Notes under the pieces: generated by a model
Told to the model about the DNA's origin: nothing
What the model saw: only the letters and a program-made list of their open reading frames with translations
The model's database searches: none
Translations under genes and position numbers: made by a program
Assembly (NCBI GenBank): GCA_037447605.1
Contig: CM074807.1
Location: forward strand, 305,411-369,410
DNA: 64,000 nt
Direction of reading: 5' to 3'
DNA from: Zygnema circumcarinatum
Taxonomy: Eukaryota; Streptophyta; Zygnematophyceae; Zygnematales; Zygnemataceae
Part shown: in pieces, positions 1-9,500 of the stretch
Numbering within the stretch: the first letter of the stretch is position 1
Layout of the letters: every line of letters starts with the position of its first letter

Positions 1-96
1 GCGCGTGTTGCGATGGCCGTTCGGTTCAACGGGACGGAACTGCGGATGCTCTTACGCACTTGCACACGGAACGGCCTCGTCTCGCGTTCCATGCAG

Positions 97-459
97 TTAG
101 GGTTTGCAGACAACGGTGTGTTCCAGTTTTAGGGTATGCAGGAAAGCAAGCAGGGCCTTGCTATGAAAAACCATTACTTTTCTGAGCACAGGAATGCTGG
201 GAGAAGCATAATATGCTTCGCCTGTTTTTGTTATCGGCTTATAAGTTAAAGGCTTCTCTTCTACAGTTCGTATTTGTAACACCTTTTCTTTCGTTTTACT
301 CTCGATCTCTCCTGCAAGCGATTGTCTGATTTTAGTCGGCATGACACCAAACATTTTAGTCGCCCCGTGCAGCACCTTATAGCACTGGTCTTTGGCCGCG
401 AGCTGCGAGCTGTAGAGCCGCCGAATAAGCGCGGCCTCCTTAATTTGCCTCGTTATTTC
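97..459 (-). CDS. Possible terminal exon of unknown function
   Basis: An open frame of 120 codons plus stop follows a plausible acceptor (ctatctgcag|GAA) at 460-461. It is basic and reads EITRQIKEAALIRRLYSSQL near its start and KTGEAYYASPSIPVLRKV near its end. I recognise no domain. Its phase (0) is compatible with the donor at 699, so it could be the last exon of the M3-like gene. That would make a protein of about 265 aa with no HExxH motif. It could equally be a chance open frame in an intron or part of another gene. Phase compatibility alone has a one-in-three chance. Confidence 0.25.
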   Translation of the reverse strand, partial: EITRQIKEAALIRRLYSSQLAAKDQCYKVLHGATKMFGVMPTKIRQSLAGEIESKTKEKVLQIRTVEEKPLTYKPITKTGEAYYASPSIPVLRKVMVFHSKALLAFLHTLKLEHTVVCKP

Positions 460-698
460 CTGCAGATAGTTTCATATTGAACAAAATTCTTCTGACTAGG
501 TATGCACAAGAAAAAATTTCAACAACGAAATTCTCAAATGCTAATCTTAAGCCCTTACGGAAACGGAAAATCGCTGATGAAAAAATCCAGCTTCAGTTCT
601 CCATCACCCTTTCCGACTATCTCAGAGATACATCTTGGAAAACGAAAGCACAAAAGCAGCAGAAGTCTTTCTCTATATAGGGAGCACTGCGAATTCAC

Positions 699-1133
699 CA
701 ATTCTTGAATGATCTGTTGAATGCCCGGGACGACATGCTGCGGTTCAATCTTATTGAATAATGGAAAGGTAGAGGGCAACAGGAGTGGGTTATCGACTCC
801 AGCAAGACGCGTCTCAAGCTCTGCGGCTACTGCCTGCGTAGTCACTGCACTCCTACCCGCAGACTGACAGTTAGGCATCGTGCTGCTGCTCTGCCATGGC
901 GGCAGCCCCGCTGCTCCAAAAAGGCCGAGTCCCAAGATTCCACCACACAGAAATCGGTGCGTGAACGAACTGCAGGAAGCTCCGCCCTGCAGCCTCCGAT
1001 CAGCTGCAACAAGACGAAGGGAGCTCCCTGCACGAGCTGCGGTAAGGACACGTGGCGCCCCCGCAGTCCTCAAGCTGGCCGCTGAGGCCAGCGAGGGCAC
1101 AATGCATGCCATTAAACGCCTTAAGGTCTTCAA
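699..1133 (-). CDS. M3 metallopeptidase (oligopeptidase A-like), first exon
   Basis: The exon encodes 145 residues. Residues 1 to about 100 look like an organelle-targeting presequence: rich in Arg, Ala and Ser with almost no acidic residues. They are followed by NPLLLPSTFPLFNKIEP and HVVPGIQQIIQEL, which match the N-terminus of oligopeptidase A and plant organellar oligopeptidase (M3 family zinc peptidases that degrade short peptides, including cleaved presequences). The start is the first ATG of the open frame; a second ATG lies at codon 8. The exon most likely ends at 699 (TTG|GTGAAT, phase 0). The catalytic HExxH part is not in this window. The gene either continues past the left edge or joins the exon at 97-459, giving a short protein without catalytic residues. 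The family call rests on one conserved segment. Confidence 0.72.
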
Positions 1134-1389
1134 CTTGTGCTCGGATTGAGCAGTTTACACCTTGGCTGCGCTCACAAGCAAGAACAATAATATCAAGAAA
1201 ATTCTGAGATTCTATGCGGAAATATTGAGATCCAGCTTCCCTCCTCTCCCACTCCCTCTCCCTCTCCCTCTCCCTCTGAGCTCGGGCCGTATACCCCTAT
1301 TGGTGCGAACCCAAGGCACGATTTCAAGCAGGTTTGCAGCGAGTTTATCCGAGGTTTGCAGCTTTCTGACGTCATACAAAAGGTCAAGG
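1134..1389. other. Upstream region of the M3-like gene
   Basis: No gene is seen here. The stretch contains a short pyrimidine microsatellite (CCCTCT repeats around 1245-1280) and runs into the palindromic repeat field at 1390. It should hold the promoter and 5' UTR of the minus-strand M3-like gene, but no clear motif stands out. Confidence 0.5.
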
Positions 1390-1745
1390 TCCAATGGTTG
1401 CAGGTCATTGGCAATGGTTGGCTGGGTCGACAGCCAATGGTTGCAAACATTGGAAATGGTTGCAACATTTACATTGGCAATGGTTGCGATTTGCCAACCA
1501 TTTATTCTCGATCCAACCAACCATTGGATCCAATGGTTGCAGTAATTGACAATGGTTGGCTGTATCTCCAGCCAATGGTTGCAAACGTTGGCAATGGTTG
1601 GGTGGGTCGGGAATCAATGGTCCAATGATTGCAGTCATTGGCAATGGTTGGCTGGGTCGCCAGCCTATGGCTGGTTGCAAGCATTGGCAGTGTGGGGTGT
1701 TCCGCGAATCAATGATCCAATGGTTGGTTGCACAAGCTCCAAGTC
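1390..1745. repeat. AATGGTTG palindromic repeat field, copy 1
   Basis: Degenerate units of about 40-50 bp are built from the words CCAATGGTTGCA and TTGGCAATGGTTGGCTGGGT in both orientations. They include a perfect 22-bp palindrome at 1518-1539 centred on GGATCC with half-site CAACCATTGG. A second field of the same family lies at 5110-5345. There is no coding potential beyond repeat-driven open frames and no terminal inverted repeats or transposase, so the origin (satellite or miniature element) is open. Confidence 0.85.
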
Positions 1746-2345
1746 AGCGAGCGGCTTTCACTCGAGTCGTGGATTTTCGTTCATCGAAAAGGACGGACTG
1801 GACTGGACTGCCCGCAGACTTTCTTTCTTTGGCCCTTCCACTGGAACCGATTCAAAGAGAAGCTGAAAGGCTTCTCCTTCTGCCTGGGGAGGGGAGGAGA
1901 GCAGAAAGCAAGAATTTTGGGCAAAAACACAGTTCACGTTCAGAAGGTGTTAACTTCTGCACATTTTTTGGAACAAGGAGAGGACAAGATCTGGCTGCTT
2001 TGCAAAAATCAGCATGAGCATGAACCAAAAAAGTGCTGCATAAAACCACCTGAGAGCCATCCATACAACAGTTGAGAACACTTCTACTCTTATGAAAGAA
2101 ATACAATTGTTGACAACGCTCATAAACCAACGCGACGATTGCACAACATTTCCTGCGAGCGCTTTGTTGCTCTCTCATTGAAAAAGAAAAAACAAAAAAA
2201 ATGAATTATGAAACATGCTGGCCAGCCAGCCAGTTCCATGTTCAGTTACAACACTCTTGAACTGCACTTTGAAAACTGAGGAGCGGCGATGGAAACTGCA
2301 AACATCATAGATGTTGCAGCAAAAAAATCGCTATCCCAGTCGAAC
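1746..2345. other. Intergenic, no gene seen
   Basis: Open frames here are short, overlap on both strands and lack recognisable domains. The 2170-2350 part is A-rich. I see nothing that supports a gene. Confidence 0.5.
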
Positions 2346-2349
2346 AAAC

Positions 2350-2690
2350 TGCACTAAAACTGAAACTGCAACTGGAACTGGCACAGACAACGACTAATGC
2401 AAGACTCAAACAAATGCGACACCCCCATCCTCTTCCTCTGCCAGTCTCCACGCCACCGTGGCTGAACTGAGACTAAACTGAAATTGACATAGACACCGAC
2501 TAATGAAAGACTACAAAAATGCGACACCCCCATCCTCATCCTTTGCCTATCTCTACGCCGCTGTGGCCGAACTGAACTGCAACCGGCATGGACACCGAAT
2601 CAAAAAAGGAATGCAAAAATCCAACGTGTGCCTGCAGCAAGTGGCCCTATCCTCTGTGTGGTGTGTCTCTACGCCGCTGTGGCCGCCTCC
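2350..2690. repeat. Tandem repeat of about 105 bp overlapping a gene's 3' end
   Basis: The block GCGACACCCCCATCCTC followed by a CTACGCCGCTGTGGCC-like segment occurs at about 2417 and 2520. A diverged third copy of the latter part lies at about 2663-2690, where it coincides with the stop codon and last codons of the 446-aa gene. The left edge (2350-2390) is a run of CTGAAACTG/CTGGAACTG words. The field looks like duplication of the 3' end of the neighbouring gene. Confidence 0.7.
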
Positions 2691-4615
2691 GGCCAACCGC
2701 GAATGGCTGCGACGGCACAGGCCTCCTCCAGCACTCGATCCGCCACGCTCACCGCCTCCACCTTCACAAACTCGTGGACTTTGCGCGTCTGCAAGCAAGC
2801 AAGCAGGCAGACAAGCAGACAGAGGCAGCTTCAGCTACGGAGGAAGGGAGCAGGATAGAAACAAAGAGAGTGAGAGAGCGAAACGAAGGGGGGATAACAA
2901 CGCAAGGAGAGGTCGAGCGGGGTCCGTTGACTCACGTATATTAAGAGGAGCTGATGGCCGATTTCTCGGTATTCATCCCTCAGCTGGCGGCGCGTCTCCT
3001 TCTCGTTCCACAGCTCATCCAGCCGCCGCGAGTCGTCCCACTCGCTTTTGAGCTTCCGAAACTCATCTCGTTTGCTCGCCACTTCCTTGTACGCCTCCAA
3101 GCAGTCGCTCCCGAGCTCCTCCGCAGTCTTCAGCTTCGCGGCGTCGGCTTCTTCCATTGCTTTCCGGACCTGTCTCTTCCGCTCCTCCTCGGCACCTTCC
3201 TCCGCCACCCTTTGCTCGCGGGCGGCCTTCCGAGCTGCCTCGGCTCTTTCCTGCGCATTCGCCACAAAAACATTCGGAAAATGAAATCAGCAAAAGGAAT
3301 ATTGTGTTTTCAAACTATCTCCCTTCATTATGCACCATCGCTACCTTTCTGCCTGATTTTGGTTCATTCAGATAAACATTCCAAGCAAGAAAGAAAGAGG
3401 AAGAGAGGAGAGCGTGGGAGGGACAGTGAAAGAGAGTGACTGAGACATAGGGAGAGAGAGAAAGATGATTCTCACCTCGGCTTGTTTTTGACTCTCGATC
3501 GATTTTCTGATCCACTTGTCATGCTTCAGAGCCGACTCCTGCAGCAGACAAACAAAGCGGGTAAGGCTCCTTGAGCTGCTTCAAGCTGTAAGCATACAAA
3601 GCTAGCCTAGTGAATAGCAGAATAAAAGTACCTTTGGCGTTGGCTTGAAACTTTCAATGCCGAGGAACATCCTCATGCCATGCGACAGACCTGGCAGAAG
3701 TTGACAGAAAACAAACGTGTAAGAAACAAGAGTGTGAAAATAACATGTAAAATGAAAAAAAAAAAAATGAAATCAAATGATTCCCCACTCGTCCCTTTGC
3801 AAGCAAAGCGACATATTAAATGCATACTCACCAGCTTCAACGCGCTCGTGCTGATAAAAACCATTCGCCGCCCTCTTTGAACGCTCCATGGGGGGTTGGA
3901 ACACAGGGAGCAAAGAAGGTCTCTGAGGCGCCTCCGCCTCCGCGGGCCGTTTGAGCGATGGAGCCGCGAGAGAGGGCGAGGTGGAGGTGGAGGCTCTCCT
4001 CCTCGGGCGGAAGAAGGGAGCGGGAGAGAAGGGGACGGGCGCAGCAGGCGACGCCATGCGGAGGCGCTTGACGCTGCCTCTTTTCCCCTCCCTCTCGGCG
4101 CACTCGCCCGCCTCCTCCTCCTCCTCCTCCTCCTCAAGCCGCCGCTTCCTTGGCGCTGCCTCCTCCTCGGCCCTTGCGAGAGAGGCGGCGGCCGGGGCAT
4201 GTGGCGGCGGCAGCGGAGGGAGCTCCACGACTTTGTGGAGGTGCGCGTATCCCAGCGCCACTTGGAGGAAGGCGTGGCGATCGAGGGGTAGGCGATTGGG
4301 GCACAACTGCCATGTGTACAACAACGCGCGCAACTGAGGGAGGGCGAGCTCGCGTAGGCGGTCTTCAACGGCGGCCCTTTTCCTCATGTGGGAGTCCTCG
4401 AGACTCGCAGAGGGCTCCTTGACAGGCGGCGGCAGGGGAGGGAGGTCGAGCACGCCGTACGCCTTGCTGTAGTCGAGGGCCGTCTGCGCGAAGGCGTCGC
4501 GGTCGGCGCCCGGCGCGGCGGTGTAGAGCCGCCAGTACGAGAGCAGCGCCTGCAGCTGGTTCAGCGCCAGCGCTCGCACGCGCTCGCGGAGGGAGGGCGA
4601 GGGCGCGGCAGCCAT
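2669..4615 (-). CDS. Unknown protein, duplicated N-terminal motif plus coiled coil
   Basis: Five exons keep a continuous frame of 446 codons: 3832-4615, 3632-3690, 3476-3538, 2936-3250 and 2669-2788, each with GT-AG borders. The start is the first ATG after an in-frame GA-rich leader. Residues 1-125 contain two copies of a motif of about 55 aa. One begins LRERVRALALNQLQALLSYW and the other VEDRLRELALPQLRALLYTW, and each ends in LPPLPPP. An acidic-basic stretch (RRLEEEEEEEEAGE) and basic low-complexity sequence follow, then SHGMRMFLGIESFKPTPK. About 150 residues of Arg/Glu/Ala-rich helix with coiled-coil character come next, ending GWPEAATAA. I do not recognise the family. The composition suggests a nuclear or scaffold protein, but that is only inference. 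Confidence 0.75.
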
Positions 4616-5109
4616 GGCCGTGGCTCGATGCAGGAGAGAGAGGGAAAAAGAGAGAGAGAGAGAGGGAGAGCGCGAGAGAGAGAGATAGAGAGGGTGAGTG
4701 AGGGAGAAATGATGGCCCGGCCGGGTGGGCGTGGCCTTGGGGTGGGCCCCGGGCAGCCCTGAAATGGTTTTGGCTGCCGTGTGCGCGACGTAAGCGTCCG
4801 CGATTGGGCGAGCGCCGTCCGGGCAGCTCAAGGTTGGCCGCGAGCTGCCCGGAGAGGAAAGGTGTGGCCCAAAATGGTGGGCCGCGCGTCTACCTTATCA
4901 CAAATCTTGGATAAGACTGTACGGTTGGACAGGTGGCGCCACCGCCGTGGGGGAATGGTCGCGTACGGTACGCGTGACGCAACGTGACCCGACTCGCTGA
5001 AGGGGGGCTGCACCTGGTCGTACTCGAGGTGAGGGAGGACCGGAAAGAATTTCAGCTGCCCGGCCAACGCTCGGCCAATCGCGGACGGACACGGCAGCCG
5101 AAACATTTC
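4616..5109. promoter_or_regulatory. Upstream region of the 446-aa gene
   Basis: This GC-rich stretch carries a GA microsatellite (about 4640-4700) directly upstream of the minus-strand ATG, probably in the 5' UTR. No TATA-like element is obvious at a convincing distance. No gene was seen. Confidence 0.4.
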
Positions 5110-5345
5110 GGTTCATGCGTTGGATCAACCATTGGATCCAATGGTTGCGATTTGCAAACCGTTGATTCCCGATCCAACCAACCGTTGGATCCAATGGTTG
5201 CAGAAATTGGCAATGTTTGGCTGGGTAGCTAGCCAATGGCTTCAAACAATGGCAATCGTTGCGACTTTTCAAACCATTGATTCTCGACCCAACCAACCAT
5301 TGGATCCAATGGTTGCAATCATTGACAATGGTTGGGCGGGCATGC
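5110..5345. repeat. AATGGTTG palindromic repeat field, copy 2
   Basis: This field contains two perfect copies of the 22-bp palindrome (5126-5147 and 5294-5315) and one with a single mismatch (5179-5200), separated by TTGGCAATG-type words. It is the same family as 1390-1745, about 3.4 kb away, on the other side of the 446-aa gene. Confidence 0.85.
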
Positions 5346-6590
5346 CACAAACAAGAAGATAGACGTTCACTAAATGAGGGTCGGCTTTGCCAAAGCACTA
5401 GTCTTCTCTTTGTTCTTAAATTTTTGTGAAAGTGAACTTGTTGTGTATTACGAGACAGGAAACTAAATTTATTACGTTCAAAGCTTTGCATAAGTGAAGC
5501 CATGACCATGACCATGACCATGACTATGACCTCATCCCTATTGGGCCTGGGGACATGAGCATGAACAACGTCATGAATGACGATCTTCGTACTGCACATT
5601 TACATTCCCTGACCAACATTCAGCTGTAAAGAGATGGCTAATTTCGTCACCATATCTAAATTCCTACATCCTTGACTAGACCTACTCCACAGCCTAGTCA
5701 GAATAATGAATGTGGAGAAGTAACCCGTTACCTATGTACAAACCCTCGCCATCTTTGTTGCCGCTGCAAACTGTATGAGGAGCTGTGATAGACATTATCA
5801 AAATAGAACTCGGCATTCCAGGTCCCCATGAAAGGCTACAAAGCTTTTAGTAAAGGAGAAAAATGATTCGACAATTTTACAAAGAAAACGACACATGCTG
5901 AGCGAGTTCCAGTTCCCTGCAGTTCACAGTACTGGAAGTGATTCTTTCATCTCTCCTTCGTTGAAACCGAAAAACGTTGAAATTGCTCATGTATCAACCA
6001 ATGGCAGCAAATGTTGGCTCCCGTAGATACCTGCGTGTTCACCCAGCAAACATGAGTACTGTACTGCGGCTTCACAAGTCCAGAGTTCTCGTCTCTCTCT
6101 CCCACTCCCTCCCTCCCCCCTCCCCTCCCTCCCCGCCATGTTTCTCACTTACGTGACGTAACGTAACACGTAACTTATCTGACGTAACAAACGACCCTCA
6201 GCCTTATTAGTGATGAATGTTCTGGTGGTCCGAGTCAGACACATGATCCTAGACAGAGGACTGTATGCACCTCCTCCTTCCTCTCCCTCTCCCTCTCGCC
6301 CTCCCCTTCCCCCTCCGTCTGCCTCTCCCTTGTTGCCTATGCTTATAAGCAAAACAAATGAGCGACAATACGACTACGTGATGTATTCCCTGATGGTTAA
6401 CGTAAAACTTTCTTCATCTTCTTGGATGTGGAGGAAGTCAATCCCCATTGTTGCTAGCAAAGCATTTCCTTTCGATATTAGGATAACCTTCGTGGCCTTC
6501 CCAGAGACCTATGCAGAGCAGAGACCAAAAATCATAGCAACCTACGAAACCTGCAGTCAACTTCCTTCTCCCCATTTCACTCTCTGCTAT
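5346..6590. other. Intergenic, no gene seen
   Basis: The region holds a short hexamer run (CCATGA repeats near 5500-5530), a CT-rich tract near 6085-6140 and CT-rich sequence near 6270-6330. No open frame here has recognisable similarity. The part closest to 6590 is expected to contain the 3' UTR and polyadenylation site of the large minus-strand gene. Confidence 0.5.
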
Positions 6591-9500
6591 TTACATTGCC
6601 CAGATCAGCAAGGAATATTGAACGGGATAGGAATTTGCCGAACCTGGAGACCATGTCTTTCCCCTTTTCTCTCCATCTTCTCCAACTCCCGCTCGTCTCG
6701 GTCCTCTCCTTCTCCCTCCCCCTTCAATTCCAATAAAGCTTAAGTCACTCCCCTCAAGGACCAAGCCACAAGCTTTCTGCAGTGCACGCAGCTCGTTGTG
6801 CTTTTGCTTTTTTCCTCGTTTCCTTGGAGGAATATGGCTCCCTTTCTGTCCAACTTCAGATTTCACCACAGCGCCACCAAGGTCCGGACTTCCAGGATCA
6901 GCTAAACAAGCATTGCCCGCATCTTCACTCCCACCAATCCCCGTATGATCCCTTTTGCCATCGATAACGACGACCAAAACTTCTCCTGTGCCACCGGCAG
7001 GGACTTCCGCAACACTTATTTCTATAGTAACAGTCTCAGATTTGGTAGGAGGGGGACCAGCACGAGAAGGAGACGGAGGAGAGAGAAGAGGAGGAGGAGG
7101 AGGATGAATAGGCAGAGATGGACGACGACGAGAAGCAGCTTCACGATTTGCTTTCGTCTCGGCTTTAAGCTTAGCTGTCCCTGACAACTTCCTCTTCTTT
7201 CTGCGATTCATCGGTCTACCTCGAGAACGCACTCCAGCTCTGTCATCTGCATGTACTATGATGTCCCTTTCTTCTATACTACCATTCTCAGAAACGATAG
7301 GAGGGAGAGGTGGAGCAAGAGAAGAAGGAGTAGAATGAGGAACAGGGAGGGAAGGTGGAAGTGAAAGAGAAGCTTCCACGCGTTTTGCTTTGAGCTCTGC
7401 TTTAAGTTTTGCTGCCCCTTTCAGTTTTGCCTTCTCTCTGCGGTTTGAAGGGCTGCCTGCAGAACCCGCTCCTTCAATGTTATCTGCAGATACTACAACA
7501 TCCCGTTCTCCTTCACTGGCAACCTCGGAGACAAGCGGGGGAGGAGGAAGATCAAGGGGAGAAAGAGTAGGAGACGGAAGTTGAGGAAGTGAGGGAGACG
7601 GGGGACGAGGTGGAGGAGGAGCAGCTTTCCCACGATTTGCTTTCATCTCTGCTTTAAGCTTAGCTGCCCCTGACAACTTCCTCTTCTTTCTGCGATTCAT
7701 CGGTCTACCTCGAGAACGCACTCCAGCTCTGTCATCTGCATGTACTATGATGTCCCTTTCTACTATACTACCATTCTCAGAAACGATAGGAGCGAGAGGA
7801 GGACCAAGAGTAGAAGGAGTAGAATGAGGAACAAGGAGGGAAGGAGAAAGAGAAAGGGAAGCTTCCACGCGCTTTAATTTGAGCTCTGCTTTAAGTTTTG
7901 CTGCCCCTTTAAGTTCTGTCTTTTCTCTGCGGTTTGAAGGTCTACCTGGAGAGCCCGCTCCTTCAATGTTATCTGCAGATACTACAACATCTCTTTCTCC
8001 TTTACTGGCAACCTCGGAGACAAGCGGGGGAGGAGGAAGATCAAGAGGAGCACGAGAGGGAGACGGAAGTTGAGTAAGTGAGGGAGATGGGGGACGAGCT
8101 GGAGGAAGCGGAGGTGGTGGAAGAGGAGCAGCTTTCCCACGTTTTGCTTTCAGCTCTGCTTTAAGTTTTACTGGCTTTTTCAGTAAGCTCTTCCCTCTGC
8201 GATTGAAAGGTCTACCTGCAGAAGCCTCTCCTTCAATGTTTTCTGCAGAAACTACAACATCTTTTCCTTCTTTAATGGCAACCTCAGATACGAATGGAGG
8301 GGTAGGAGGAAGAGCGAGTGGAGCAAGAGAAGGAGACGGAGGAAGAGGAAGAGGAGGAGGAGAAAGTGATTGAAGAGCAGCTTCCTCACGTTTTGCTTTC
8401 AGCTCTGATCTCAGTTTTGCTGCCCCTTTCAGTTTCGTCTTCCCTCTGCGATTTAGAGGTCTACCTACAGGAGCCTCTCCTTCAATATTTTCAGCAGAAA
8501 CTACAACATCTTTTCCTTCTTTAATGGCAACCTCAGATACGAATGAAGGGGGAGGAAGAAGAGCAAGTGGAGCAAGAGAAGGAGACGGAGGAAGAGGAGG
8601 AGGAGGAGGAAGTGGTTGAAGAGCAGCTTCCTCACGTTTTGCTTTCAGCTCTGCTCTCAGTTTTGCTGCCCCTTTCAGTTTCGTCTTCCCTCTGCGATTT
8701 AGAGGTCTACCTGCAGGAGCCTTTCCTTCAATGTTTTCTGCAGAAACTACAACATCTTTTCCTACTTTAATGGAAACCTCAGATACGAATGGAGGGGGAG
8801 GAGGAAGAGCGAGTGGAGCAAGAGACGGAGGAGACGGAGGAAGATGAGTAAGAGGGGGAGAAGGGGGAGAAGGGGGGAAAGGTGGCGGCGGAGGTGGAGA
8901 AAAAGCAGCTTCCCCGCGTTTTGCTTTCAGCTCTGCGTTGAGTTTCGCTGCCCCCTTCAGTTTCATCTTCAGTCTGCGATTTCGTGGTCTCCCTGTAGAG
9001 GTCTCTCCTCTGGTGTTCTCCGCAGGCATTGTCAGTACTGAAACAGAGTCCTGCAGTAATCTCTCTGCTCTCTCTACACTACCATTCTCAAGGAGGAGGA
9101 GAGGAGTCTGCTCACTTCTCTCTTCCACCTCTGAGCTGCAATTCACTGCCATCTTCAAAGTCCTCTTTCTTTTCCGACTTGCAGAAGTCTCTGCAGCATG
9201 ATCGCCCTCCTGACTTCCATTGTAATCTCCACTCTTCTCTGCAGGTTCTACCAGTCCACTCCCACTAGGAGCTTTCTCCTTTCCTGCTTCCAGCCGTAGC
9301 TTCCTCTTTCTCTTTCTCGTAAAAGCCCTTCCTTCATCTTCTCTCCCATTGCTTCCATTGTGATCCCTGCCGTCCTCTGCAGATACTACCGTAGTTCTCC
9401 CTCCCAGCCTTTCCCTCTCACCACTTCCCTTGTGGTCCCTGAGCTCCACTGCATGTTCTCCCGCCTCCCTCCCTCTCACATCACTACTCTCCAACACAAC

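Noticed and set aside
1390-1745. CRISPR-like array
   Set aside because: Units are degenerate, inverted and not separated by unique spacers; the genome is eukaryotic.
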